Shown here one piece after another: positions 43,035-51,406 of a stretch of 64,000 nucleotides of DNA. The notes under the pieces are model-generated. The model made no database searches. It saw only the letters and a list, made by a program, of their open reading frames with translations, and was not told where the DNA came from. This DNA is from Antarcticibacterium arcticum (GTDB taxonomy: Bacteria; Bacteroidota; Bacteroidia; Flavobacteriales; Flavobacteriaceae): positions 3,038,001 to 3,102,000 of the forward strand of contig NZ_CP042476.1 in the NCBI RefSeq assembly GCF_007993795.1, read 5' to 3'. Position numbers and translations under genes: made by a program. Positions within the stretch are counted from its first letter, which is position 1. Each line of letters opens with the position of its first letter.

Positions 43035-44330
43035 ATGGTTAAAAATTTTGTTGAAGAGATTACCTGGCGCGGGATGTTACACGATGTGATGCCGGGCACA
43101 GAGGAACACCTGTTGGAAGAAATGCGTGCAGCTTACGTGGGAATTGATCCTACGGCAGACTCACTTCATATAGGCCACCTGGTGGGGGTAATGATGTTAC
43201 GCCATTTTCAGTTATGTGGTCATAAACCCTATGCCCTGGTAGGTGGGGCAACCGGGATGATTGGAGACCCCTCGGGAAAATCTACAGAGCGAAATCTACT
43301 GGATGAAGAAACGCTAAGGCATAACCAGGAGGCACTTAAAAATCAACTTGCAAAATTTCTCGACTTTACCGGTAATACCGAAAATGCAGCTGTATTGGTT
43401 AATAATTATGACTGGATGAAGAATATTTCCTTCCTTGATTTTATAAGGGATACGGGAAAACATATTACGGTAAATTACATGATGTCCAAGGATTCAGTAA
43501 AGAAAAGACTTTCATCTGATGCGGCGGAAGGAATGTCTTTCACCGAATTTACTTATCAACTGGTGCAGGGGTATGACTTTCTCCACCTGTATAAAAATTT
43601 TAGCTGTACACTTCAAATGGGCGGAAGTGACCAGTGGGGAAATATCACCACGGGAACAGAGCTTATAAGAAGAATAGGAAACGGAAAAGGCTACGCTCTT
43701 ACATGTCCCTTAATTACCAAAGCCGATGGCACCAAATTTGGAAAAACCGAAAGCGGAAATATCTGGCTGGATCCAAATCTAACATCCCCTTATAAATTTT
43801 ACCAGTATTGGTTAAATACAAGCGATGAGGATGCCGAAAAATATATCAAGATCTTCACTTTCCTGAGCAGGGAAGAAATTGAAAGCCTGGTAAAAAACCA
43901 TGTGCAGGAACCGCATTTAAGGCAACTTCAAAAAACGCTGGCAGAGGAAATTACCGTAATGGTTCATTCCCGGGAGGATTTGGAGAATGCGGTAAAAGCT
44001 TCAGAAGTATTATTTGGAAAGAGTACCGCAAGCGATCTAAAGAGTTTAAATGAGGCTACATTTTTAGATGTATTTGAAGGAGTTCCCCAGGCAGAAATTT
44101 CAAGAGAAGATATTGAAAATGGCCTGGATATGATCGCAGCCCTTGCAGCAAAAACCAACTTCCTGGCCTCCAATGCAGAAGCCAGAAGAGCCCTAAAGGA
44201 AAATGCAGTTGCTGTAAATAAGGAGAAGGTGGGTGAAGATTATTTGATAACACGGGAGGACCTTATTAATGATAAATATGTGATCCTGAACAAAGGAAAG
44301 CGTAACACCTATATTCTTAGAGTGGTATAA
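43035..44330 (+). CDS. tyrS: Tyrosine-tRNA ligase
   Basis: Class I synthetase charging tRNA-Tyr. The 431-residue protein has the HIGH motif in DSLHIGHLVG (45-48), the KMSKS equivalent in KFGKTES (234-240, TyrRS-type), GGSDQWGNITTG in the tyrosine pocket, and an S4 RNA-binding domain at the C terminus (RALKENAVAVNKEKVGEDYLI). Length is standard. A hairpin without T run follows at 44337. Confidence 0.97.
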   Translation: MVKNFVEEITWRGMLHDVMPGTEEHLLEEMRAAYVGIDPTADSLHIGHLVGVMMLRHFQLCGHKPYALVGGATGMIGDPSGKSTERNLLDEETLRHNQEALKNQLAKFLDFTGNTENAAVLVNNYDWMKNISFLDFIRDTGKHITVNYMMSKDSVKKRLSSDAAEGMSFTEFTYQLVQGYDFLHLYKNFSCTLQMGGSDQWGNITTGTELIRRIGNGKGYALTCPLITKADGTKFGKTESGNIWLDPNLTSPYKFYQYWLNTSDEDAEKYIKIFTFLSREEIESLVKNHVQEPHLRQLQKTLAEEITVMVHSREDLENAVKASEVLFGKSTASDLKSLNEATFLDVFEGVPQAEISREDIENGLDMIAALAAKTNFLASNAEARRALKENAVAVNKEKVGEDYLITREDLINDKYVILNKGKRNTYILRVV

Positions 44331-44336
44331 ATTACA

Positions 44337-44368
44337 AAACCCCTATAAACGGGCGTTTAAAGGGGTTT
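44337..44368 (+). terminator. Hairpin after tyrS, terminator-like but without T run
   Basis: AAACCCCT (44337-44344) plus TAAAC pairs with GTTTA plus AGGGGTTT (44355-44368) around a GGGC loop, with one A-A mismatch. The downstream sequence is GCAACTAACT, so no U tract; it may be a weak terminator or an RNA processing or stabilising hairpin. Confidence 0.55.
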
Positions 44369-44390
44369 GCAACTAACTAACCAATCTAAT

Positions 44391-44492
44391 ATGAAAAAAC
44401 TTCATTTAGCTGTAAACAAAAACCTAACCAAAAATTATGTTTACATGATATTGGTCGGCACACTTTCCTTTCATTACAGCGCTAAATGTTAA
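44391..44492 (+). pseudogene. Orphan 33-residue leader ORF, possible remnant of a lost SusC/TonB-receptor gene
   Basis: A frame from ATG 44391 to TAA 44490-44492 encodes MKKLHLAVNKNLTKNYVYMI followed by LVGTLSFHYSAKC. It has a basic head and a hydrophobic run like a signal peptide, then stops. The run AACTAACTAACCAATCTAAT directly in front resembles, to my recollection, leaders of flavobacterial SusC genes. A deleted gene whose 5' end survived would explain it; a short regulatory leader peptide is the alternative. From 44493 to 44639 I see nothing else. Confidence 0.35.
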
Positions 44493-44639
44493 ATTTTAAA
44501 CTCTTTTAATGAGCTTTCTGAAAGCCCCAGATTTGGATACATTCTTCCTCATTCATAACCTTAATTTTATCAATAGATAATTTTAATTTCAGGCAGTACA
44601 CATTTTGAACCTATATATTTATTTAAAAATAGGTGCAAC

Positions 44640-44843
44640 ATGCCAATCACAAAAACATTTAGAATTATAAGTTTTTTGACATTCTTTGTTTCCTATGTTT
44701 GGGGAATGATTTTTCTTATTTATTCAGGAAGGCCAGATAGGCTTATTGGAATTTCCGTACTATGCGGTCTGTCATTAATTCTCTTTCTTTTCTCTCACTC
44801 TGATAGAATGAAATTTGGCAGCTACCGTAAAAATAACTTTTAA
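44640..44843 (+). CDS. Small two-helix membrane protein
   Basis: A 67-residue protein with two hydrophobic segments (about 8-28, IISFLTFFVSYVWGMIFLIY, and 35-52, LIGISVLCGLSLILFLF), a short basic loop between them (SGRPDR) and a basic tail (RMKFGSYRKNNF). Under the positive-inside rule both ends and the loop give a mixed signal. No family recognised. It lies alone between tyrS and the LuxE-like gene; coding status is likely but unproven. Confidence 0.5.
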   Translation: MPITKTFRIISFLTFFVSYVWGMIFLIYSGRPDRLIGISVLCGLSLILFLFSHSDRMKFGSYRKNNF

Positions 44844-44851
44844 AAATCGTT

Positions 44852-45829
44852 TTAAATAACAAGAAGGTTACAACCTCTTATGTCGCTGTTGTCAAATCTG
44901 CCCAGAACTTCTGTTTTGTTATTTCCCAGGTTCTTTCCAAGGTCCTGGGTGGCAATAAATGCACAGGAATTTATGTTTGCCAGGTCTATTACATTTATGC
45001 CCCCGGTTTTCCCTTCAGGAAGATAGGTAAGAGCATCTTCCGGATCCCGAATGAGTAGTTTCATCCAGGGGGGAGTTTGAAACACGCCGTCGCCCATTGA
45101 ATATGCCTGGGAGAGAAGTTCTGTCATTCCATATTCACTATGTATCTTTTCAACTCCAAATCCCTTTTTTAATATTTGATGCAACTCTTCCCGAATCATT
45201 TCACGGCGTCTACCCTTCATTCCACCGGTTTCCATAACAATCGTGTTCTTTAAATTGAAAGAATGTAATTCTATAAGGTCAAGCAGGGCAAAGGAAACCC
45301 CAATAAGCAAAACTTTTCGAGCTTGCTTTTCCAGATTTTCGAGGGTCTCTTTCAGCTTTTTAAGATCATTTAAATAAAAGCCGCTTTCCGGTTGCCTGCT
45401 TTTTTCAATTAAATGCTGGGCCATATAAATAAGAGATGATCCATCTCTTTCAAGGTAGGAGGGGAGCAGTGCGAGAATTACCATTTTGGCGGGATCACCG
45501 TAAAATTGTTTAAAAGCCAGCTCAAAACTACGCTCATATAGGGTAAGATCACTCACATGATGTTTACTGGTGAGAGATCCTGTGGTGCCACTACTGGAAA
45601 AAGTTATTTCGGCTTTTTTCCCGGATGCAATTACAGTGTGGGTCTTGAAAAATTCAATAGGTAAAAAAGGAATTGCTTCAAGCCGGGAAACTTCCCGAGG
45701 GTTAGTTTTAAGCAGGTCACAGAATTTACGGTAAACCGGAATATGCTCATATTGATACCTGAAAATTTCAAGACTTAGCTTTTCAAATTCCTGAGGTGAA
45801 GAAATAGAAAAAATTTCATCGTAATTCAT
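44852..45829 (-). CDS. LuxE/PaaK-family acyl-protein synthetase-like protein
   Basis: A 325-residue adenylate-forming-superfamily protein of the LuxE type (acyl-protein synthetase/acyl-transferase), which activates a fatty acid with ATP. SSSGTTGSLTSKH at about 78-90 is the P-loop of the superfamily; PFLPIEFFKTHTV before it is typical of LuxE-like proteins, and HSEYGMTELLSQAYSMGDGVFQTPPWMKLLIRDPE includes the adenylate motif (YGMTE). No reductase (LuxC) or luciferase genes nearby, so a role in lipid or secondary acylation is more likely than luminescence. Confidence 0.82.
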   Translation of the reverse strand: MNYDEIFSISSPQEFEKLSLEIFRYQYEHIPVYRKFCDLLKTNPREVSRLEAIPFLPIEFFKTHTVIASGKKAEITFSSSGTTGSLTSKHHVSDLTLYERSFELAFKQFYGDPAKMVILALLPSYLERDGSSLIYMAQHLIEKSRQPESGFYLNDLKKLKETLENLEKQARKVLLIGVSFALLDLIELHSFNLKNTIVMETGGMKGRRREMIREELHQILKKGFGVEKIHSEYGMTELLSQAYSMGDGVFQTPPWMKLLIRDPEDALTYLPEGKTGGINVIDLANINSCAFIATQDLGKNLGNNKTEVLGRFDNSDIRGCNLLVI

Positions 45830-45861
45830 GCAACCGGGCTTTCAGGCAACAAATTTAGAAA

Positions 45862-45890
45862 TAAAAAAAGCTTCTAATTTTAGAAGCTTT
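45862..45890 (-). terminator. Terminator of the T9SS-CTD mini-protein gene
   Basis: Ten-bp stem (45867-45876 with 45881-45890), 4-nt loop, followed on the minus strand by a T run (TTTTTTTAT). It lies 23 bases past the stop codon at 45914. Confidence 0.8.
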
Positions 45891-45913
45891 CTCTCTTTTA
45901 TAATAAAGTGGGA

Positions 45914-46252
45914 TTATTTTACCACAAGCTTTCTTGTAGCCTGGGTATTTCCTTCCCTTATTTTTACGATATAAATTCCGGGAGTAAGTTCTGAAACATC
46001 CAATTCTTTTCCAATTAACCTTGCAGAAAGCACCATTTTGCCAAGAACATTGTAGATCTCGACTTCTTTTGGCTGATTTTTATCAGAGGCTATGAATACT
46101 TTACTTCCTGTTACCGGGTTAGGGTAAATGGAAAGTCCCGTGATTGGTTTTTCCGGCGTATAAGCAGGAAACCCTGTGCTTTGCGCTGCTACCACATTGG
46201 AAAACAGCAGAAAACAAACCAATAAAAAACTTAAAATGTATTTTTGTTTCAT
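45914..46252 (-). CDS. Minimal secreted protein: signal peptide plus type IX (type A) sorting domain
   Basis: A 112-residue protein with a Sec signal (1-24, ...LLFSNVVAAQ), a spacer of only about 13 residues (STGFPAYTPEKPI) and then a complete T9SS type A C-terminal domain: LSIYPNPVTGSKVFI, EVEIYNVLGKMVLSARL, LDVSELTPGIYIVKI, ATRKLVVK. There is almost no passenger domain. It may be a cell-surface product consisting of the CTD fold itself, a protein reduced by deletion, or a probe-like component of sorting. Located next to a beta-helix lipoprotein and a TonB receptor on the same strand. Confidence 0.88.
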   Translation of the reverse strand: MKQKYILSFLLVCFLLFSNVVAAQSTGFPAYTPEKPITGLSIYPNPVTGSKVFIASDKNQPKEVEIYNVLGKMVLSARLIGKELDVSELTPGIYIVKIREGNTQATRKLVVK

Positions 46253-46351
46253 TCTTCCTGGATATGGTCATTACAAACTTACATAAAATATTTCAAAAAT
46301 AGTACCAAAAGATTCGGGCTATAGCGTTAAATATTAATCAACTAGCAAAAA

Positions 46352-46388
46352 TTAAAAAAGGGTAGCCTCTCTAAAGACCACCCTTTCA
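46352..46388 (-). terminator. Terminator of the receptor-lipoprotein operon
   Basis: AAAGGGT (46357-46363) pairs with ACCCTTT (46380-46386) and the minus strand continues with a T run (CCCTTTTTTAAT). It lies 29 bases past the lipoprotein stop codon. Confidence 0.7.
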
Positions 46389-46417
46389 GGAAATTGGTGT
46401 TTCTAATTTCTTTGTTT

Positions 46418-47587
46418 TTATTGTTCAAGTCCGCCTTTTACATCAAAGTTGCTCCAACCACTAAACTGTGAAAGATTCGCTCCCACTGCATTTGGATTTG
46501 CACTTACCAATTTGGTGCTTACATCACTTCCATCTACATTATTCACAATAAGGTTTTGGTTGTAATCAAAGTTAACATTTGTCATTTTAAGCTCCCCATT
46601 ATTTACTTCCTGTAATTGGTTATTCAAAAAAATAATAGTTTCATAATTATAAACCACAAGATTGTCAAAATTACCGGCTGTTCCCTGTTTAAGGTCAAAT
46701 GCAGCTTTGCCTGCCCGGTTATGCCCCCGTGCGGTAACATTCTTTACTATGGCATTTGCCCGTGGAGAAGCATTATTTTCACCACTACGGTTGGCCAGTT
46801 CAAAAGCGAAATCGCCTACATTGTCATATTGGTAAATTACAATATTGTCAAGGGTTCCTCTGTATCCTTCATCCCAATCTATAGAATCATCTTCCATTCC
46901 AACTGCCGATAAATTTTTTGCATTTACGCTACCTCCGTAAAATTCAAAACCGTCATCTGCTCCCTCAAAAGCCTCAAGGTTTTCCAAAACTGTTCCGCTC
47001 CCTACTGCAAAGAAGGAGAAAGCATTGAATTCAAATTGCCCGTCTGAGGAAGCCTGACCTGCATATTCAACCCTTACGTATTTAAGGCTACCAGAGTTGT
47101 CCTGATCATTGGTGCCACCGTATGGTAACTGTCCTGCTTCTGAAATTGAAGTTCCTCCGGGGGCATTCATTCGGGCTCTTCCGTGAATTCCTATACCACC
47201 CCAGTCACCGTCACCGCCTGAAGCATTTTTATTCTGTGAGGTGAATACAATAGGTTGGGCCGCGGTTCCCTCAGCAATAAGTTTACCTCCCTGCTCAACA
47301 AATAACAAGTTTACTCCTGCAGCCTGGTCGGCAGCGGTTACGGTAATCGTGGTTCCTTTTTCGATAGTTAATGTAGCCCCGTTCTTTACGCTCACTGCAC
47401 CTTTTAAGGTATAGTTTCCGGTCTTTACTAAAAGGTCTTTCGTGATGTCGCCTTGTAAAACACTCCCTTGCAAAACACCGTCATTTCCTTCAACCGGCGT
47501 TACAGGATCCAGATCGTCGCCGCTGCAGGAAGTAAATCCTGTTACCAGCGCCAGGACTAAAATTGTTTTTAAAAATTGATTTTTCAT
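46418..47587 (-). CDS. Surface lipoprotein with right-handed beta-helix repeats
   Basis: A 389-residue lipoprotein: MKNQFLKTILVLALVTGFTS then Cys21, followed by SGDD (acidic residues after the Cys are typical of surface-exposed Bacteroidota lipoproteins). The body is parallel beta-helix-like, with repeated N/G-rich turns (GNYTLKGAVSVKNGATLTIEKG, GTTITVTAADQ, KLIAEGTAAQPIVFTSQNK, GDWGGIGIHGRARMN, DDGFEFYGGSVNAKNLSAVG, DDSIDWDEGYRGTLDNIVIY). Ends in GGLEQ without a CTD. It follows the TonB-dependent receptor by 32 bases in the same direction, a receptor/surface-lipoprotein pair in SusCD style though not SusD-like in fold. The ligand is unknown. Confidence 0.8.
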   Translation of the reverse strand: MKNQFLKTILVLALVTGFTSCSGDDLDPVTPVEGNDGVLQGSVLQGDITKDLLVKTGNYTLKGAVSVKNGATLTIEKGTTITVTAADQAAGVNLLFVEQGGKLIAEGTAAQPIVFTSQNKNASGGDGDWGGIGIHGRARMNAPGGTSISEAGQLPYGGTNDQDNSGSLKYVRVEYAGQASSDGQFEFNAFSFFAVGSGTVLENLEAFEGADDGFEFYGGSVNAKNLSAVGMEDDSIDWDEGYRGTLDNIVIYQYDNVGDFAFELANRSGENNASPRANAIVKNVTARGHNRAGKAAFDLKQGTAGNFDNLVVYNYETIIFLNNQLQEVNNGELKMTNVNFDYNQNLIVNNVDGSDVSTKLVSANPNAVGANLSQFSGWSNFDVKGGLEQ

Positions 47588-47619
47588 GATTTTCAGTTTA
47601 ATGGTTGATTATTAAAAAA

Positions 47620-50418
47620 TTAAAATTTATAGGTTAGGTTTGCTCCAAAGGTGGTTCCCAGATCAAAGTTTTCTATCACATTGCTAAAGGCATCTGGAAA
47701 ACGAATCTCCTGTGTTGGGTCCTGCGTGAACAAAGTGCGTTCATTTAAAATATTTCGTGCAGTTAGGCGTATTTCCCAGTTCTTATTAAGTACGGTATTC
47801 CAGGAAAGGTCCAGCTGGTTTATGGGTTTTTCATAGATCTCATCTGCCCCTTCAACCCCAACGGCATAAATGCGTTTGGAGAATGTATTAAAGATGAGGT
47901 TGATGTTGGATTCTGCATCATTCATCTTATAAACCCTGTATCCCAGATCTGCATTTAGACCCCAATTGGAAGCTCCCTGCAGTTGCCTGTTTTTATTTGT
48001 TACTGAAGAAAATTTTGGGTCTCCTTCATTTGCATTTGCATTAGAGCTCATAAGGATTCCATTAAATCCAAGGCTTATCTTTTCCAGTGCTTCCTTTTTT
48101 AAAATATTACCCAGATTCATTTTGGCTTCCAGCTCCACACCATATAAGAATGCTTCATCAAAATTGTCAAAATAGGTTCTGTACCCTACAGATGTAGCTC
48201 TTGCCAATCGTTCGATGGGGTTTTCAAGGTATTTTCCGAAGACAGTAAATGCAAAAAGCTGTGAATTGTCTGGAAAAATCTCATATTTAAGATCCATATT
48301 ATAATTGCGGGAATTCAAAAGTTCAGGATTACCAATTATCTGGTTACCATCGCCATCCTGATAAACGGTGGGGAGTATTTCCCGTAATCTTGGACGGGTG
48401 GTAGTAACAGATCCGGCTAATCTTAAATTGGAACTTTCGGTTAAATTGTATTTAATATTTAGGGAAGGACTAATATCCAGGGGATCATACTTTAATTTGC
48501 TAAAGGGGGTTTCCGGCCTGTCCAGGGGTTTTCGGTAAGTAATCTCGCGGGGGGCAAATTCTGCTCTTACACCCACATCTACCAGCAATCTTTCCCATTG
48601 ATGATTAAAATGAAGGTATCCGGCATTGATAAATTGGGTGATCTTACTTGTTGCAGTTGGGTCAAAGGTGCTGCTGTAATTTAAAAACCCTTCATTAAAA
48701 CCCTGCCTGAAGAAACTTTCGGGATCATTGGTGTTCAATGCCGGAAGGTTTATACCGTTTGCCTGTGCTGTAATTGAGCGGGTTACAAAATTATATTCTA
48801 TGGCATCGAAATTATACCCAATTTTAATTTTTGAATCAAATCCTGCTTCATCATTGGCATTGAAACCAAGTTCATATTCTATACGGGAATTAAAGTTTAT
48901 ATTTTCCAAAGTTTGGTAAAACCTGAAAGGATTTATCCCGTTTGTGGTAATATATTCTGCATTTTCACCCACTCCTGCTGCACGCAGCACCCGGCGGTTC
49001 GGCACATTATTATTCCCAATGCTGCCCGAAGTCCCAAAATGGATCTGGTGCTTTTTTTCTGCCCAGGAATAATCTCCCAGCAACTGCAGGGAAAGAAGAT
49101 CATTTTCTGTGTATTTTGTGTCTCTTATAAAGAAATCCCTGTTATTCAACTGCGTGAATCCGTCATTTCGTCCCGCTGCTTCCCTTATAAAATTGGAAGT
49201 ATTTTGAAGGAATATGGTATTAAAGGTTAGGTCAAGCTTATTGAACTTGTTATAATTTAAAGAGAACAGGGCCGATTTCTGTGTGGAAAAGTCAAAGGTC
49301 ACCGTCCTGAAATCCTGCCCGGCAGAGCCTTCAGAATTTAATGTTCGTTCTACTCCATTTCGGGTTTGATAGGAGTTACGGTAATTAATACCAAGAAAAT
49401 AGCCCATGTTTGCTTTTTCATTGCTGAAAATTCTTTGGCCATGGGTAAATCCAAATTGTAAGTCTATTGGAGCCTTACTGGTAGAAGGAGTCCAGGAGGC
49501 ATCAAACAAACTGGCCGATTCCCGGGGAGATGCGGTAAAACCTAATTGGCCTTGCTGAATAATGGAGGGAAGGGCTCGCCCGCCTCCGGTATACCCAAGG
49601 AATTCCAGGTCTCCGCTATTATCCCTTTTAAAATCTTTAAACCTGGAATTGGTGTTGTAATTCATTCCTATATTCACGGTGGTAACCGAATTTGCCGGAG
49701 AAGATTTGGTGTTCACCGCAAAGGAAGCTCCCGCAAAATCCTGATAAAGGGAAGGATTGAAAGTTTTGAAAACATCTACAGAGCTTACAATGTTGGTAGA
49801 AATATAACCAAGGGGTATGATCTTGAAATCGGGATCTGATGAAGCTATGGGCAGGCCATTTACCATAAGAAAGTTATACCTGTCATCCAGGCCCCTTACA
49901 AAGATTCCCCGGTCCTGTACGGTGGTAATTCCGGACACCTTTGATAATCCCTGTTCAACGGTACTCACTGCCTTCCGGGCAAGTTCCTCCGCTCCTATAG
50001 ACTGCATGATAGATATTGCTTTCTTCTGCTCCAGTAATAGGGCGACTTCAGAATCCCTCCGGGAAACTGTAGAAATAATCACTTCATCCAGGGCCGCAGC
50101 GCTGGACCCGAGTTCCGCATTGATCTCTGTAACTTTTCCTGCTATTACATTTACATTTGGAATCTCCAGGGTTTCATACCCTATAAAACTAAGGTTAAGC
50201 GTATAGGTGCCGGGTTTCAGGTTTTCCAGGACAAAAAGGCCATCATAGTCAGACATGGTACCTACAGAAGTTCCTTTAATAATTATGTTAGCAAAAGGAA
50301 GCGGTTCACTGTTCATTTCCTTATCTGTTAATTTTCCACCTATGGAACCTAAATTCTCATCCTGTGCAAATAAAAAACTGTGAAATAAAAGTGCTGCTGT
50401 CAGAAATATTTGTTTCAT
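47620..50418 (-). CDS. TonB-dependent receptor with CarboxypepD_reg-like domain
   Basis: A 932-residue outer-membrane receptor: signal peptide 1-19 (...FHSFLFAQ), a carboxypeptidase-regulatory-like domain (about 24-105: SIGGKLTDKEMNSEPLPFAN ... FIGYETLEIPNV), a plug (SAAALDEVIISTVSRRDSEVALLLEQKKAISIMQSIGAEELA, with RGLDDRYNFLMVNGLPI), and a long beta-barrel ending ...GTTFGANLTYKF (terminal Phe). It lacks the SusC length (about 1000) and is followed by a beta-helix lipoprotein rather than a SusD gene. TonB/ExbB/ExbD power is expected (an exbBD cluster is at 17807). The PhoB/PhoR-like pair is divergently encoded, so regulation by it is plausible; the substrate is unknown. Confidence 0.92.
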   Translation of the reverse strand: MKQIFLTAALLFHSFLFAQDENLGSIGGKLTDKEMNSEPLPFANIIIKGTSVGTMSDYDGLFVLENLKPGTYTLNLSFIGYETLEIPNVNVIAGKVTEINAELGSSAAALDEVIISTVSRRDSEVALLLEQKKAISIMQSIGAEELARKAVSTVEQGLSKVSGITTVQDRGIFVRGLDDRYNFLMVNGLPIASSDPDFKIIPLGYISTNIVSSVDVFKTFNPSLYQDFAGASFAVNTKSSPANSVTTVNIGMNYNTNSRFKDFKRDNSGDLEFLGYTGGGRALPSIIQQGQLGFTASPRESASLFDASWTPSTSKAPIDLQFGFTHGQRIFSNEKANMGYFLGINYRNSYQTRNGVERTLNSEGSAGQDFRTVTFDFSTQKSALFSLNYNKFNKLDLTFNTIFLQNTSNFIREAAGRNDGFTQLNNRDFFIRDTKYTENDLLSLQLLGDYSWAEKKHQIHFGTSGSIGNNNVPNRRVLRAAGVGENAEYITTNGINPFRFYQTLENINFNSRIEYELGFNANDEAGFDSKIKIGYNFDAIEYNFVTRSITAQANGINLPALNTNDPESFFRQGFNEGFLNYSSTFDPTATSKITQFINAGYLHFNHQWERLLVDVGVRAEFAPREITYRKPLDRPETPFSKLKYDPLDISPSLNIKYNLTESSNLRLAGSVTTTRPRLREILPTVYQDGDGNQIIGNPELLNSRNYNMDLKYEIFPDNSQLFAFTVFGKYLENPIERLARATSVGYRTYFDNFDEAFLYGVELEAKMNLGNILKKEALEKISLGFNGILMSSNANANEGDPKFSSVTNKNRQLQGASNWGLNADLGYRVYKMNDAESNINLIFNTFSKRIYAVGVEGADEIYEKPINQLDLSWNTVLNKNWEIRLTARNILNERTLFTQDPTQEIRFPDAFSNVIENFDLGTTFGANLTYKF

Positions 50419-50629
50419 TCTTTGTTTAAATTCTATGCAGCAAATTAACGGGCTATATCCCGCCTCCAGCTTATCTAAACTTTACCTTTAGGTTAATGTG
50501 GGCTCTATTAATGTTATTTTTAGGTTTAGAAAAACAGGCTTTTGGGAAGGGACTTAATTCGAAAAAATCATATATTTCCTTTATAAACAATGCCCTTGCG
50601 GCATTCACGGGAAAAGTTAAGTACCTGTA

Positions 50630-50647
50630 TGTTACTTAAGTGTTAAG
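50630..50647 (+). promoter_or_regulatory. PhoB-box-like direct repeat upstream of the response regulator
   Basis: TGTTACT (50630-50636) and TGTTAAG (50641-50647) are 7-bp direct repeats with a 4-bp spacer. The core TGTTA-N6-TGTTA is shared exactly with 677-692. It lies 44 bases upstream of the -7 element (TACTTTTG, 50691-50698). Autoregulation is inferred. Confidence 0.4.
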
Positions 50648-50690
50648 CCAGATGGTGGTGCCCCATAGGCATTTACGCAATTATTATCTT

Positions 50691-50698
50691 TACTTTTG
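50691..50698 (+). promoter_or_regulatory. Promoter -7 element of the two-component operon
   Basis: TACTTTTG matches TAnnTTTG, 24 bases before ATG 50723. Confidence 0.5.
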
Positions 50699-50722
50699 TA
50701 TTAGATAGTTTATATAAGTTCT

Positions 50723-51406
50723 ATGAAGAAGAAAGACATTCTAATCCTGTTGGTAGACGATGAGCCGGATATCCTTGAAATTGTTGGATACAATCTCTCT
50801 GCGGAAGGTTACCGGGTAATTACTGCTGAAAATGGTGCCCAGGCAGTAGCATTGGCTAAAAAGAAAAAGCCACAACTTATTATCCTGGATGTTATGATGC
50901 CTGAAATGGATGGTATTGAAGCCTGTGAGCAAATAAGGAAAATACCAGAATTAAGCGAAACCGTGATTACTTTTTTAACCGCTCGTGGGGAAGATTATTC
51001 ACAAATGGCAGGTTTTGATGCCGGGGCCGATGATTATATAACCAAACCCATAAAACCAAAGGTTCTGGTAAGTAAAGTAAAGGCACTGCTGCGTCGCTTC
51101 AAAGATAATGGAGAAGCCACCAATATAGTCACGGTGGGAGATTTGGTTATTAATCGTGATGAGTATAAAATAATTAAGGATGAGCAGGAAATCATTCTTC
51201 CAAGGAAAGAATTCGAGTTGCTTTCATTGCTGGCGTCAATCCCGGGAAAAGTATTTAAAAGAGAAGAGATCCTGGACAGGGTTTGGGGTAATGAGGTGGT
51301 TGTTGGCGGAAGAACAATAGATGTGCACATTAGAAAACTGCGTGAAAAAATTGGAGATGATAGCTTTAAAACGGTAAAAGGTGTTGGATATAAGTTCGTT
51401 CTTTAA
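50723..51406 (+). CDS. OmpR/PhoB-family response regulator
   Basis: DNA-binding response regulator, partner of the kinase that follows. The 227-residue protein has a receiver domain 5-120 with acidic pocket (LLVDDEPDI, Asp12/13), phospho-acceptor Asp56 in LIILDVMMPEMDG, Thr and Lys signature (FLTARGE, YITKPIKP), and a winged-helix trans_reg_C domain 130-227 (ILPRKEFELLSLLASIPGKVFKREEILDRVWG, GRTIDVHIRKLREKIG). PhoB/OmpR type; closest in general look to PhoB. The TAA stop overlaps the kinase ATG by one base, so the two are coupled. Confidence 0.93.
   Translation: MKKKDILILLVDDEPDILEIVGYNLSAEGYRVITAENGAQAVALAKKKKPQLIILDVMMPEMDGIEACEQIRKIPELSETVITFLTARGEDYSQMAGFDAGADDYITKPIKPKVLVSKVKALLRRFKDNGEATNIVTVGDLVINRDEYKIIKDEQEIILPRKEFELLSLLASIPGKVFKREEILDRVWGNEVVVGGRTIDVHIRKLREKIGDDSFKTVKGVGYKFVL

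Larger units (their letters stand above)
50419..50722. other. 304-bp divergent regulatory region between receptor and response-regulator genes
   Basis: Holds the start regions of both divergent units. Visible are CAAATTAA (50441-50448), a weak -7 element for the receptor on the minus strand (TTAATTTG, one mismatch); two copies of TTAATGT (50493-50499 and 50508-50514, 15 bp apart); a PhoB-type direct repeat at 50630-50647; and TACTTTTG at 50691-50698. No open reading frame of interest. Confidence 0.5.

Noticed and set aside
44852..45829. Part of a bioluminescence (lux) operon
   Set aside because: No luxA, luxB or luxC homologues nearby; LuxE-like adenylating proteins are widespread in flavobacteria.
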